Source: Chloroflexota bacterium
GTDB lineage: Bacteria; Chloroflexota; Dehalococcoidia; UBA2979
Reading direction: 5' to 3'
DNA: 64,000 bases
NCBI GenBank assembly: GCA_026713865.1
Contig: JAPONQ010000014.1
Span: forward strand, 1-64,000
Made by a program: the position numbers and the translations under genes. This document shows, piece after piece, positions 1 to 7,821 of the stretch. The number at the start of each line of letters is the position of its first letter. Position 1 is the first letter of the stretch. Under the pieces are notes generated by a model. That model had not been told where the DNA came from, searched no databases, and saw only the letters and a list, made by a program, of their open reading frames with translations.

Positions 1-42
1 CGCACGCTGGCGAAAGCGATACAGTTGGTCGTCAGGGGTCAT
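1..42 (-). CDS. 5' end of a possible IS481-type transposase (truncated by window)
   Basis: Only the first 14 codons are inside the window; the ATG at 42 reads MTPDDQLYRFRQRA toward the left edge. A strong Shine-Dalgarno (AGAGGAGA on the minus strand, about 48-55) supports a real start. An opening with 'DxQLYRFRxR' is what I recall from helix-turn-helix/integrase-core transposases of the IS481 kind, but 14 residues are too few to be firm. A short inverted repeat (TGTCG at 115-119, CGACA at 136-140) lies between it and the next gene and could be a weak terminator or an element end. Confidence 0.35.
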   Translation of the reverse strand, partial: MTPDDQLYRFRQRA

Positions 43-142
43 GGCGGTCTCCTCTCTGTGCCTCTACACACAGCAGGATGAACCGTCTGGCCCCTACTTC
101 CGAGGCCCTGTACGTGTCGCTACTACTCGGTGATACGACAGG

Positions 143-1009
143 CTAGCGAGTGGCGGCCAGCGCGGTCGACGGCGCATCGGCCGGCCAGCCGAGGGGCGCG
201 CAGGCGGTGCCGCCGAGGATCAGATCCCTGTCGGCTTCCGTCACGAAGTCGAGCGCCTCGCTCCAGAGTCGGAGCTCCTCGGAGTAGGAGGCGCGGCCCC
301 GGCGCAGCGTCTGCGTGTGGTCCGTCGCCCATACCATCCGCTCCGGCCCGAAGAGCTCGTAGGCCGCCCGAGCGGCCTCGTGCACCTCGGGGAAGGGGTA
401 GCCGCGCGTGGAGCGCGCCGGAAGCGTCGAGAGCTTCACCGCAACCCCCGGGTAGCGCGCGAGCCGGCGCATCGGCTCAAGGTCCTCGCGGCGGAAGCCG
501 GCGTCGATCTGCGGCAACCCGAGGTGATCGAGGACGAGCCTGAGCGCCGGGTGCCGCGTGAGCACCGCCTCGAGGTACGCCGCCTCCCCGGCGGCGAAGA
601 CGGCGACCGGGACCTCGTGGCGCTCGCACGCCGCCCAGAAGGGCTCGGCCGCCTCGTCCGAGCCCCAGCGTGCGCGCTGGCGCGCGTTGACGTGGGTGCG
701 AACGCCGAGCATCCCCGGCTGGCGCAGCCAGGCTCTCACGCGCTCCGCCGATCCCGGGTCGCCCGGTAGCAGCAAACCCATCACCGCGAAGCGATCCGGG
801 TAGCGCTCCGCGCACTCGAGCGCGTAGTCGTTGTGGGGATCCATGAATCCGGGGGGGACGATCACCACGCGGTCGACGCCGGCGTCTTCCATCAGCGGGA
901 GCATTTGCTCCGGCCCGAACGGATGGGGGAGGTTGGGCTCGCTGATGCCGTTGTAGGGGCGGTCGCGGCGGTCGGGCTCCCAGAAGTGGACCTGCGCGTC
1001 GACGATCAC
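143..1009 (-). CDS. Amidohydrolase-2 family metal-dependent hydrolase
   Basis: A 288-residue TIM-barrel hydrolase of the amidohydrolase-2 (lactonase/decarboxylase) type. It opens with VDAQVHFWEP, the beta-1 metal motif; the first position of the usual HxH is Gln and the second is His. Further in are LVLDHLGLPQ and the late-barrel MVWATDHT, where the Asp is the expected metal ligand/base. Relatives hydrolyse lactones or decarboxylate aromatic acids, so the substrate is open. I chose the GTG at 1009: the protein begins at the barrel motif, and GTGA overlaps the stop of the upstream hydrolase, which implies translational coupling. Longer upstream reading in this frame is antisense noise from the neighbour. 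Confidence 0.85.
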   Translation of the reverse strand: MIVDAQVHFWEPDRRDRPYNGISEPNLPHPFGPEQMLPLMEDAGVDRVVIVPPGFMDPHNDYALECAERYPDRFAVMGLLLPGDPGSAERVRAWLRQPGMLGVRTHVNARQRARWGSDEAAEPFWAACERHEVPVAVFAAGEAAYLEAVLTRHPALRLVLDHLGLPQIDAGFRREDLEPMRRLARYPGVAVKLSTLPARSTRGYPFPEVHEAARAAYELFGPERMVWATDHTQTLRRGRASYSEELRLWSEALDFVTEADRDLILGGTACAPLGWPADAPSTALAATR

Positions 1010-1893
1010 GCCCCGGCCCCCGCCGCGGCCGGCGGCTCGGGCGTGCGATCGAGCCAGCGCAGCAGCGCGTCGGCGAACGCCTCCGGCTGCTCCAGGGGAG
1101 GCGCATTCGCGCAGTCGGCGACGACGGCGTGTGCCGACCCGGCGATGCCGCGGAGGAAGGTCTCGATCGGCTCCTCGCGCGTGCTGTGCTCGCCCGTGAG
1201 GAGCAGCGTGGGTGCGGCGATCCGCGACAGGCCCTCTACCAGCTCGTAGTGAATCAGCGCGTGATACGCCTCGCGCTGGTGCTCGCCGGAGCGCAGCGAG
1301 TCGACGTAGAGCACGAACGCCTGCTCGGTCGTCAGCCGGCCCCCGAAGCCGCGGGCGATCTGCCGCCAGCGAGCCGCCAGCGCCTCGCCCTCGGCGTCGA
1401 CCTCCCAGCGGCCCCCGATATAGCCGCGGGCCTGCCGCTCCGGCGTGTTGAAGCGGCCCGGTTCGCAGAGCGCGAGGCGCGAGACCCGCTCCGGGAAGTG
1501 GATCGCGGTCGCCGCGGCGATGATCGATCCCGTGGAGAGCCCGACGATCGTGGCGCGCCGGATGCCGAGCCCGTCGAGGAGCCACGTCACCGACTCCGCG
1601 TAGTCCTCCATCCGCGGGGCGGCGCCCAGCGAGTCGGAGTCCCCGTAGCCCATCGTGTCCATCGCGATCGCGCGGCAGCCGGACGCCGCGACGCGCGGGA
1701 GCACATCCGCGTAGACGCGCGAGGAGCCGGGCGTCATGTGCAGGAAGACGACGGGCGCGCCCGATCGCTCCCCCGACGCGGCCGCTCGGGGAAGCACCTC
1801 GCGGTAGTGGATCTGCCCGGCGCCCGTCGACACGAAGCCCCGCCCCGTCGCTGACGGCACCCGGATCTCCCTCCCGCGCGCACCGGCGGTCAC
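1006..1893 (-). CDS. Alpha/beta-fold hydrolase (Ser nucleophile kept, His not evident)
   Basis: A 295-residue alpha/beta hydrolase, probably cytosolic. The oxyanion strand reads VVFLHMTPGSS (about 48-58) and the nucleophile elbow GLSTG puts Ser at 120. Near the C terminus, where the family normally has GHxPxxExP, it reads CANAPPLEQPEAF with no His, so the catalytic base is missing or located elsewhere. It starts with GTG and is transcribed ahead of the amidohydrolase, with which it overlaps by four bases. The pair probably opens and processes one ester or lactone substrate. It is divergent from the VOC gene. Confidence 0.85.
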   Translation of the reverse strand: MTAGARGREIRVPSATGRGFVSTGAGQIHYREVLPRAAASGERSGAPVVFLHMTPGSSRVYADVLPRVAASGCRAIAMDTMGYGDSDSLGAAPRMEDYAESVTWLLDGLGIRRATIVGLSTGSIIAAATAIHFPERVSRLALCEPGRFNTPERQARGYIGGRWEVDAEGEALAARWRQIARGFGGRLTTEQAFVLYVDSLRSGEHQREAYHALIHYELVEGLSRIAAPTLLLTGEHSTREEPIETFLRGIAGSAHAVVADCANAPPLEQPEAFADALLRWLDRTPEPPAAAGAGA

Positions 1894-1907
1894 CCCCGGC
1901 GGCGCGC

Positions 1908-1915
1908 GCTATGAT
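1908..1915 (+). promoter_or_regulatory. Candidate -10 element (GCTATGAT)
   Basis: TATGAT at 1910-1915 lies in the divergent gap, 50 bases before the VOC gene. It shares the GCTANNNT form seen before several other genes in this window. No convincing -35 is visible. Confidence 0.45.
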
Positions 1916-1965
1916 GCCGCATCGAGGTCCGCCGCGCCTGCGGCGGCGCGCGCGAAGGGAATCCG

Positions 1966-2373
1966 ATGTTCACCGGTATCCGCGGGGTCTTCATCCGGGT
2001 CGCCGACCTCGAGGAGGCGACGGAGCGCTACCTCAGGCTCTTCGGCGGCACGCTGACGCAGCGGCACGCCTTCGAGGATCTCGGCTTCGACACGTCGGTC
2101 ATCACCTACGACAACGGGACCTACATCGAGCTGATCTCCCCGCTCGACGAGGAGGGGCCGGTCGCGCGCGCCCTCCGCTCGCGCGGCGAGGGGTTGCACC
2201 AGATTTCCTTCGACAACGAGGACCCCCGGGCCTGCGTCGAGCACCTGCGCGACAACGAGGTGAGGCTGGTCAACGATCCGGGTCGCGGGGAGCCGGTCAC
2301 GCAGCAGATCTTCGTGCACCCGCGCGAGGTCAACGGCGTCCTGGTGCAGGTCGGCAACACGCCCTTCGACTAG
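1966..2373 (+). CDS. VOC superfamily protein (glyoxalase/methylmalonyl-CoA epimerase-like fold)
   Basis: A 135-residue single vicinal-oxygen-chelate protein with two beta-alpha-beta-beta-beta modules, the size of methylmalonyl-CoA epimerase. The first-strand His of that family is replaced (GVFIRVADL). The later ligand positions read YIELISP (Glu kept), GLHQISFDN (His kept) and GVLVQVGN (Gln where Glu is expected). Two of four metal ligands are therefore changed, and metal binding or epimerase activity should not be assumed. The start is ATG after AAGGGA. The following alpha/beta-hydrolase-like gene begins 20 bases downstream, so the two are probably cotranscribed. Confidence 0.8.
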   Translation: MFTGIRGVFIRVADLEEATERYLRLFGGTLTQRHAFEDLGFDTSVITYDNGTYIELISPLDEEGPVARALRSRGEGLHQISFDNEDPRACVEHLRDNEVRLVNDPGRGEPVTQQIFVHPREVNGVLVQVGNTPFD

Positions 2374-2393
2374 CGGCGCCCGGGGAACCCACG

Positions 2394-3299
2394 ATGCCGA
2401 ACAGAGACATCCGGCGGAGCCTGATCGACAGCCCGGACGGCTACATCGAGTGCCGTGAGCTGGGTCCGACGGCCCCCCTCCCCGCACCGGAGATCGAGCC
2501 GCTGCTCCTCGTCCATTCCACACCCGGGGCGGCGCAGAGCTTCGACTGGCTGCTGCCGCTGCTCGCGGCCGAGCGGCGGGTCGTCGCTCTCTCGACGCCC
2601 GGTTACGGCGCCTCCGACCGGCCGCCCGAGCCCTACACCACGCTCGGCCAGTACGCGCGGGCGCTCGCCCGGGGGCTCGACGGCCTCGGCATCGAGCGTG
2701 TCTCCGCCTTCGGGGCACAGACCGGGGCGCTGCTCGCGGTCGAGTTCGCAGCCGCCTACCCGGAGCGCACGGTGCGCCTGGCCCTGGAGGAGCCCTTCCA
2801 CTGGGGAAGGCCCGGGCGCCGGGAGGCCCTGCTCCGCACGCACAGCTATGAGCCGGCGCGGCCCGACGGGTCGCACCTGCTCGCGCTCTGGCAGCGCACG
2901 TGGCGTCACCACGAGCGGCAGCGGGCCCAGCGGCGTCGCAACGGGAGCGCCCTCGCCGGCCACGACCTCGAGCCCGTCTCCGAGAGCATCCTGCAGACGC
3001 TTCGGGTCAACTCGGCCGCAGGGGCCGAGATCTACGGCGGCGTCGGCTGGCTCGGCGCCGCTCCCTACGCGATGGGGCACTACGACACCTGGTCGCGCGT
3101 CGCCGCGATCCGGGCGCCGACGCTCGTCATCCACGGCACGATGAGCCAGCTCGGCCGCGCGCACGAGCGATTCGTCGAGGCGATTCCCGGAGCGCGCGGG
3201 CTCCGCCTCCCGTCGGACGCCAACTTCCTCCCCAACCAGGCGCCCGAGCTCTTCGCCGCGGAGCTGCTCGCCTTCCTCGACGAGGAGCGGCGCAGCTAG
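2394..3299 (+). CDS. Alpha/beta-hydrolase-fold protein lacking the catalytic Ser and His
   Basis: A 301-residue protein with the full alpha/beta hydrolase framework: LLLVHSTPGAAQSFDW, then TPGYGASDRPPEPYTTL, which aligns with the GxGxSDxP loop. The nucleophile elbow reads FGAQTGALLA, with Gln109 where Ser, Asp or Cys is required. The C-terminal region (LPSDANFLPNQAPELF) has no catalytic His. It is a close paralogue of the next plus-strand gene. It may be a non-hydrolytic or cofactor-independent enzyme, or a lyase or binding protein using the fold. A hairpin about 95 bases downstream could end the transcript. Confidence 0.8.
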   Translation: MPNRDIRRSLIDSPDGYIECRELGPTAPLPAPEIEPLLLVHSTPGAAQSFDWLLPLLAAERRVVALSTPGYGASDRPPEPYTTLGQYARALARGLDGLGIERVSAFGAQTGALLAVEFAAAYPERTVRLALEEPFHWGRPGRREALLRTHSYEPARPDGSHLLALWQRTWRHHERQRAQRRRNGSALAGHDLEPVSESILQTLRVNSAAGAEIYGGVGWLGAAPYAMGHYDTWSRVAAIRAPTLVIHGTMSQLGRAHERFVEAIPGARGLRLPSDANFLPNQAPELFAAELLAFLDEERRS

Positions 3300-3392
3300 C
3301 GTCGCGGGGCCGGGTGGTGCGCCCCGGCTGGAGATCCCGCCCGGGTCTTCCGGAGCCCCCGCGCGACCGCGACGATCGCCAACGGGCGCGAA

Positions 3393-3415
3393 CCCGGCTC
3401 CGGGTCCGAGCCGGG
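3393..3415 (+). terminator. Hairpin, possible terminator
   Basis: A perfect 8-base-pair inverted repeat, CCCGGCTC / GAGCCGGG, has a 7-base loop and lies in the 282-base gap between two plus-strand genes. There is no T-tract, so intrinsic termination is only suggested. Confidence 0.4.
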
Positions 3416-3530
3416 AGAGCGCCGGCGGTGCGGGAGAATCCTCCCCGTCCGCCCGCGTGCGGTCGCCTGACGCCCGGCCACACGGGCGCCGTCCGCCGCG
3501 TCGACGCTCGCCACCCGCGCCGCTCCTCTG

Positions 3531-3539
3531 TGCTACCGT
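3531..3539 (+). promoter_or_regulatory. Candidate extended -10 (TGCTACCGT)
   Basis: TACCGT is preceded by TGC, an extended -10 form, 42 bases before the GTG of the next gene. The same TGCTANNNT form precedes glcD and the solute-binding-like gene. The rest of the 3300-3581 gap shows nothing beyond the hairpin. Confidence 0.4.
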
Positions 3540-3581
3540 CCGGCCGCGGCCGGAGGCGCCCAGGATTCCCATGAGGCGGGG

Positions 3582-4445
3582 GTGAGGAAGATGACCACGA
3601 CCGGTGTGCAGGTGCGGCGCGGCTTCGTGCTCGGACCGGACGGCCACATCGAGTATCGCGAGGCCGGCCCCCAGCAGGAGAGCGGGAAGCCGCCCCTGCT
3701 CCTCCTCCACGCCCTGCCGCAGTCCTCCCGCATGTACCTGCCGCACATGGAGCGGCTCTCGCGTGAGCGCCGGGTCGTCGCGTGGACGATGCCGGCCTGC
3801 GGCGACTCCGACCGGCCGCCGACGCCCTACACCACGCTGGACGAGTTCGCGCAGGCCGCGGTGTGGCTGCTCGACGGCCTCGGGATCGACCGCACGGATC
3901 TCTTCGCGACGCACACCGGGTCGGCCGTCGCGGTCGCGCTGGCGGCGAACCACCCGGGGCGGCTGGGCTCGATCGTCGTGCAGGAGGCCTACAGCTACGG
4001 ATCGACCGAGAACGGGCCGGCGCGCCTCCACCGCGCGCACCACTACTTCCCGCTTCGCGCCGACGGCGGACACCTGCTCGAGATCTGGCGTCGCCACGGC
4101 GGCGAGAACCCCGACGCCAACCTCTACCGCGTGATGGAGACGGTGGTCGAGCACCTCAAGATCAACTCCGACGAGGGGGTGCAGGAACTCTACGGCGACA
4201 CCGGCTGGGAGGGATCGGCGCCGTACGGCATGCTGCGCTACGACTACTGGGCCGCGCTCCCGCGCATCCAGGCGCGCACGCTCATTCTGCACGGCTCCGG
4301 CTCGCCGCTCGGCGAACAGCACGAGCGCTTCGTCCAGGGCATCCCGAACGCGACGGGGATGCGCCCCGAGAGCCCGGCTCTGCTCAACATCAACGACGAC
4401 CCGGAGCGCTTCGCCCGCATCGTGCTCGACTTCCTCGACGGCTGA
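3582..4445 (+). CDS. Alpha/beta-hydrolase-fold protein with His in place of the nucleophile
   Basis: A 287-residue alpha/beta hydrolase fold, paralogous to the protein ending at 3299. It has LLLLHALPQSSRMY (oxyanion region), PACGDSDRPPTPYTT, and an elbow FATHTGSAVA, where His111 occupies the nucleophile position. The C-terminal segment (GMRPESPALLNINDDPERF) has no catalytic His. The HTG elbow is a recurrent variant in environmental hydrolase-like families, so this looks like a stable subfamily, not decay. I took GTG at 3582 because GAGG at 3573-3576 is well spaced. The ATG at 3591 has an SD-like AGGA only two bases away. Confidence 0.8.
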   Translation: MRKMTTTGVQVRRGFVLGPDGHIEYREAGPQQESGKPPLLLLHALPQSSRMYLPHMERLSRERRVVAWTMPACGDSDRPPTPYTTLDEFAQAAVWLLDGLGIDRTDLFATHTGSAVAVALAANHPGRLGSIVVQEAYSYGSTENGPARLHRAHHYFPLRADGGHLLEIWRRHGGENPDANLYRVMETVVEHLKINSDEGVQELYGDTGWEGSAPYGMLRYDYWAALPRIQARTLILHGSGSPLGEQHERFVQGIPNATGMRPESPALLNINDDPERFARIVLDFLDG

Positions 4446-4475
4446 CCGCCGCGGAGGGGCCCGGAGACCCGGCGC

Positions 4476-4499
4476 GTTCGCCGGCTCCCCGGAGCGAAC
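4476..4499. terminator. Hairpin between convergent genes
   Basis: The inverted repeat GTTCGC (4476-4481) / GCGAAC (4494-4499) has further CGG/CCG pairing inside the loop. It sits between a plus-strand and a minus-strand gene end, where a bidirectional terminator would be expected. There is no clear T-tract. Confidence 0.35.
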
Positions 4500-4505
4500 C
4501 GCCGG

Positions 4506-5309
4506 CTACCGCCCGTGGAAGACCGGTCTGCGGCGCTCCCGGATGGCGGCCCGACCCTCCACCGTGTCCTCGGTCTGGCCGCTGATTCCGACGTTCGCGG
4601 CCTCGTAGACGAGGTGCTCGCGGAGCGGCGTATTCTGCGCGTGGTAGACGGTTCGCCTGCTGAGCGAGAGCGCGATCGGCGCCCCGTCGGCGATGCGCTG
4701 CGCCAGGTCGCGCGTCGCCTGCTCGAACTGATCGTCCGGCGCCACGTGGTTGACGACGCCCCACTCGAGCGCCTGCGCGCCCGAGAGCTCCCGTCCCGTG
4801 TAGAACCACTCCAGCGTCCGGGCCGTCCCGATCAGCCGCGTCGCCGTCCAGCTCAGCCCCAGCTCGGGCGAGATCCCGCGCATCGTGAAGATCGGGATCA
4901 GGCGCGCGGACTCGGCGGCGATGCGCAGATCCTGCGCCATCGCGAGCCCCAGGCCGCCGCCCGCGGCCACGCCGTTGATCGCCCCGATGCTCGGCTTGTC
5001 GAGCTCGTGCCAGGCGAGCGTCACGCGGCCGGAGTAGCCGATCTCGTCGGTCGCGGCGCGGTGGAAGGGGTTGGCGCCGTCGCGGCTGCGCTCCTCGCTG
5101 GTGTCGACGCCCGAGCAGAAGCCGCGGCCGGTGCCCGTGAGCACCACGCAGCGCACGCCCGGATCGTCGCGAAGCTCGGCCGGCGCCCGCAGCAGCTCCA
5201 GACCCATCGTCGGGTTGAAGGCGTTGAGCTTCTCGGGGCGGTTCATCCGCACCACCGCCACCCCGTCCTCGACCTCGATCACCAGGTGCTCATAGTCGTT
5301 GTAGGCCAT
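4506..5309 (-). CDS. Enoyl-CoA hydratase/isomerase family protein
   Basis: A 267-residue crotonase-fold protein. The N-terminal motif VVRMNRPEKLNAFNP and the oxyanion-hole segments (FCSGVDTSEE; INGVAAGGGLGLAMAQD) are typical. The Glu of the hydratase GGxELA motif is absent. The second acidic site is present as RGISPELGLSW, the arrangement seen in isomerase-like or PaaG-like members, so isomerisation may be more likely than hydration. The start ATG follows a GGAGAG ribosome site. The gene lies about 36 bases downstream of the PPOX gene on the same strand and could share its transcript. Confidence 0.88.
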   Translation of the reverse strand: MAYNDYEHLVIEVEDGVAVVRMNRPEKLNAFNPTMGLELLRAPAELRDDPGVRCVVLTGTGRGFCSGVDTSEERSRDGANPFHRAATDEIGYSGRVTLAWHELDKPSIGAINGVAAGGGLGLAMAQDLRIAAESARLIPIFTMRGISPELGLSWTATRLIGTARTLEWFYTGRELSGAQALEWGVVNHVAPDDQFEQATRDLAQRIADGAPIALSLSRRTVYHAQNTPLREHLVYEAANVGISGQTEDTVEGRAAIRERRRPVFHGR

Positions 5310-5345
5310 CGCTCTCTCCTTTCGAGTCGCTTCCTCGTTCGGCCC

Positions 5346-5879
5346 CTACGGCATCTGCGCTGCGGTCTTGAGGCCGGGGAAGTCCCGGTAGATCACCGGG
5401 TGCCGCCGGCCCGTGAAGCCCTCGGCGCGCAGGTACTGCGGCGTCGTGCGGATCACGTGCGACGTGTAGCTGTCGCCGGCGTGACCGCGCGGGCGTCCCG
5501 TCGCGGCCGCCCGGCGCTCGTAGAAGGCCTCCACCTCCGCCGCATCCTCGACCAGCTCGGCCACTCCCTGCACGTAGACCGAGACCGGGTCGTTGCCCCG
5601 CTCGCGCGCCTCGAGGCCCGAGAAGAGGTACGCGACGACCGGGTTCCGGCGCACCTGCCGGGTCTTCAGGTGCACGTTCTGCGTGACCGTCTGGATCGTC
5701 CAGCCCTCGACGAAGGCCGACACCGGGCGCATCAGCGGGCGCCCGTCGCGACGCACGGTGAGCAGGTAGACGGCGACGCGGTCCCAGTCGGAGATGAATG
5801 CGCGGATCTCCTCGCGGTGCCGCTCCGCCTCCCCCGCGGAGACCTCGCGCTCCGCCTCGTACGCCTGGCTCGTCGTCAT
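5346..5879 (-). CDS. Pyridoxamine 5'-phosphate oxidase (PPOX/FDOR) family protein
   Basis: A 177-residue split-barrel flavin-binding protein, probably an FMN- or F420-dependent oxidoreductase. It shows the usual order: LTVRRDGRPLMRPVSAFVEG on the first strands, VHLKTRQVRRNPVVAYLF as the phosphate-binding and helix region, then YVQGVAELVED. I chose the ATG at 5879, which has AGGGAGGGG directly upstream; the longer reading starting near 5939 has no ribosome site. A -10-like GCTATGCT lies upstream, so it need not depend on the cbi transcript. Substrate unknown. Confidence 0.8.
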   Translation of the reverse strand: MTTSQAYEAEREVSAGEAERHREEIRAFISDWDRVAVYLLTVRRDGRPLMRPVSAFVEGWTIQTVTQNVHLKTRQVRRNPVVAYLFSGLEARERGNDPVSVYVQGVAELVEDAAEVEAFYERRAAATGRPRGHAGDSYTSHVIRTTPQYLRAEGFTGRRHPVIYRDFPGLKTAAQMP

Positions 5880-5906
5880 CCGCCCCTCCCTGGCCCGCAC
5901 CCGAGC

Positions 5907-5914
5907 AGCATAGC
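5907..5914 (-). promoter_or_regulatory. Candidate -10 element (GCTATGCT, minus strand)
   Basis: TATGCT on the minus strand lies 27 bases before the PPOX start and just beyond the stop of cbiO. It matches the GCTANNNT pattern found before other genes here and could give PPOX its own promoter. Confidence 0.4.
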
Positions 5915-5938
5915 GGTTGCCCCGCGGCGCGGGGTGCA

Positions 5939-6700
5939 TCAGGGGCGCGGCGCCGGCGCGGGCGATTCGCCCGGGACGGGCTCGAGGTCGTGCGCGCGCA
6001 GCAGCTCGCCGTCGGAGAGCACGACTTCGCTCGGACCGTCGGCGACGATGCGGCCCGCGGCGAGCACCACGACCCGGGTCGCCAGATCGCGCGCCATCGG
6101 GAGGTCGTGCGTGGCGATGATCTGCGTCTGCGGGAGACTCCGCATTAGCTCGATGAGGTCATGCCGCGCGGCCGGGGCGAGCGACGCCGTCGGCTCGTCG
6201 AGCACGAGGATCTCCGGTTGCATCGAGAGCACGGTCGCGATCGCGACTCGCTTGCGCTCGCCGAGGCTGAGCCGGTGCGGCACCCGCTGCTCGTAGCCCG
6301 TCATCCCCACGGCCGCGAGGGCGGCGCGCGAGCGCTCGATCACCTCGGCCGCGTCGAGCCCCTGGTAGAGCGGGGCGTAGGCGACGTCGTCGAGCACGGT
6401 GGGCGAGAAGAGCTGGTCGTCCGGGTTGGAGAAGAGGAGCCCCACGCGCGCGCGGATCGCCCGCACCGTCCGATCGCCGAGGCGCTCCCCGAACACCTCG
6501 ATCGTGCCGTCGCCGCGGAGCAGGCCGTTGATCACGCGCGTGAGCGTCGACTTGCCGGCCCCGTTCGGGCCGAGCACGCAGACGATCTCGCCCGATCCCA
6601 CGTCGAGATCGAGGCCGCCGAGCCCCGGCGTCCCGTCCGGATAGCGGTAGGAGACGCCGCGCAGCCGCAGCGCCGGCGGCGAGCCCGCCTCCCCGCTCAC
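5939..6700 (-). CDS. cbiO: Cobalt/nickel-type ECF transporter ATPase CbiO
   Basis: A 253-residue ABC ATPase that drives metal uptake by the CbiMNQO complex on the cytosolic face. Walker A GPNGAGKS is at 44-51, the Q-loop NPDDQLFSPTV at 92-102 has the ECF-type form, the signature is LSLGE (144-148) in place of LSGGQ, Walker B ILVLDEP is at 164-170 and the switch His is 198. Only one ATPase is encoded, so it should act as a homodimer. Its start overlaps the stop of cbiQ by four bases. Confidence 0.95.
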   Translation of the reverse strand: MSGEAGSPPALRLRGVSYRYPDGTPGLGGLDLDVGSGEIVCVLGPNGAGKSTLTRVINGLLRGDGTIEVFGERLGDRTVRAIRARVGLLFSNPDDQLFSPTVLDDVAYAPLYQGLDAAEVIERSRAALAAVGMTGYEQRVPHRLSLGERKRVAIATVLSMQPEILVLDEPTASLAPAARHDLIELMRSLPQTQIIATHDLPMARDLATRVVVLAAGRIVADGPSEVVLSDGELLRAHDLEPVPGESPAPAPRP

Positions 6701-7485
6701 AGCCGCCCCGCCGCCTGCACGGCACAGCCGTAGAGCACGATCGCCGCGGCGATCGCGGCGGAGCGAGGGTCGAAGCCCGGGGAGGAGAGCCGGCGGGGCT
6801 CCCCGTCGTAGCCGCGCGCGAGCATCGCCGCGTGGACCCGCTCGCTGCGCTCGATGGAGCGCACGAACAGCGTTCCGATGAGATGGCCGGCGACGCGGGC
6901 ACGCCAGCGGAGGCCGCCGCCCGGCCGTCGCCCCCGGGCCGAGGCGCTGCGGCTCGCGCGCGCCAGCAGCATCCGCGAGGCCTCGTCGGCGACCAGGAAG
7001 AGGTAGCGGTACGCGAACTCCATCGACGCCACGAGCAGCCGCGGGAGGCGCAGCCAGCGGAGGGCTCCCAGCAGGGCCGGTGCCTCCGTCGTGGCGATCA
7101 GCACCGCCGCGACCACGACGGCGAGCCCCGACTTCCCGAGGATGGTGGCGACCGCTATCGCGCCGGCGTCGCTCACGACCCAGCCGAGGAGTGGAAGCGT
7201 CGCCAGCGGCTCGCCCGGCCTGGTGAAGAGCAGCGGAAGCGCGACCAGCAGGAAGGGCAGCGCGATGAGCGCCCGCCCCAGGAGGAGCAGCGGGGGCAGC
7301 TTCGCCGCCGCGATCACGGCGGCCACCGGCAGCAGCAACAGCCCGAGCGTCGCGAAGTCGCCCTCGGGGGTGATCGTGATGACCACGACGTAGGCGAGGG
7401 CGCAGAGGAGCTTCGCCCGCGCGTCGGAGCGGTGCACGGCGCTGTCGGCGGCGTAGAAGCGCTCGAGCAGCGCGACGAGCGGCAC
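6697..7485 (-). CDS. cbiQ: ECF transporter transmembrane coupling protein CbiQ
   Basis: A 262-residue T-component that links the substrate-binding CbiM to the ATPase. Several hydrophobic segments are present, for example around residues 25-60 and 70-90, with the last in the C-terminal 25 residues. The cytosolic coupling region carries the characteristic SIERSERVHAAMLARGYDG. It follows cbiN with no gap and overlaps cbiO. The family normally transports cobalt or nickel, and the sequence does not say which. Confidence 0.93.
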   Translation of the reverse strand: MPLVALLERFYAADSAVHRSDARAKLLCALAYVVVITITPEGDFATLGLLLLPVAAVIAAAKLPPLLLLGRALIALPFLLVALPLLFTRPGEPLATLPLLGWVVSDAGAIAVATILGKSGLAVVVAAVLIATTEAPALLGALRWLRLPRLLVASMEFAYRYLFLVADEASRMLLARASRSASARGRRPGGGLRWRARVAGHLIGTLFVRSIERSERVHAAMLARGYDGEPRRLSSPGFDPRSAAIAAAIVLYGCAVQAAGRL

Positions 7486-7821
7486 CTACCGCACTCCCGG
7501 TGGCGAGGTCTCGCCGCGACCGCCGGAGCGCCGCGACCGGAGGCGCAGCCAGCGAGCGGCCAGAAGCGTGAGCGCCGTGACGGCGATCACCCCGATCGCG
7601 CCGGCAAGGATCGTGGAGGCGGCTCCGTCCCCGACACCCGGAACACTGTAGTCCGGGAGCAGCCGGAAGGGGGCCTCCGCCGCCTGCTCCGCGAAGCCCT
7701 CGTCCTCGGCGACGCGCTCCAGCCCGTCGGGATCGCCGGAAGAGCGCGGAGCCAGCGCGACAACGACGAGCAGCGCGATCACGAGCCCGCCGCCGAGGAG
7801 CGCGAGGTTGCTCCGCGTCAT
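7486..7821 (-). CDS. cbiN: CbiN/PDGLE-domain metal transport accessory protein
   Basis: A 111-residue protein with an N-terminal membrane segment (about 8-25), a short extracytoplasmic loop beginning with the signature PDGLERVAEDEGF (31-43), and a second membrane segment (about 70-90). This is the classical CbiN/NikN plan: two helices around a loop that helps load metal into CbiM. It overlaps cbiM by four bases and abuts cbiQ, so the order is M-N-Q-O. Confidence 0.9.
   Translation of the reverse strand: MTRSNLALLGGGLVIALLVVVALAPRSSGDPDGLERVAEDEGFAEQAAEAPFRLLPDYSVPGVGDGAASTILAGAIGVIAVTALTLLAARWLRLRSRRSGGRGETSPPGVR

Noticed and set aside
115-140. TGTCG / CGACA inverted repeat as an insertion-sequence end
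   Set aside because: A five-base stem with a 16-base loop is too weak, and the partner end is outside the window.
2370-4322. A 650-codon minus-strand open frame
   Set aside because: It mirrors the two alpha/beta-hydrolase-like genes on the plus strand and shows no domain features.
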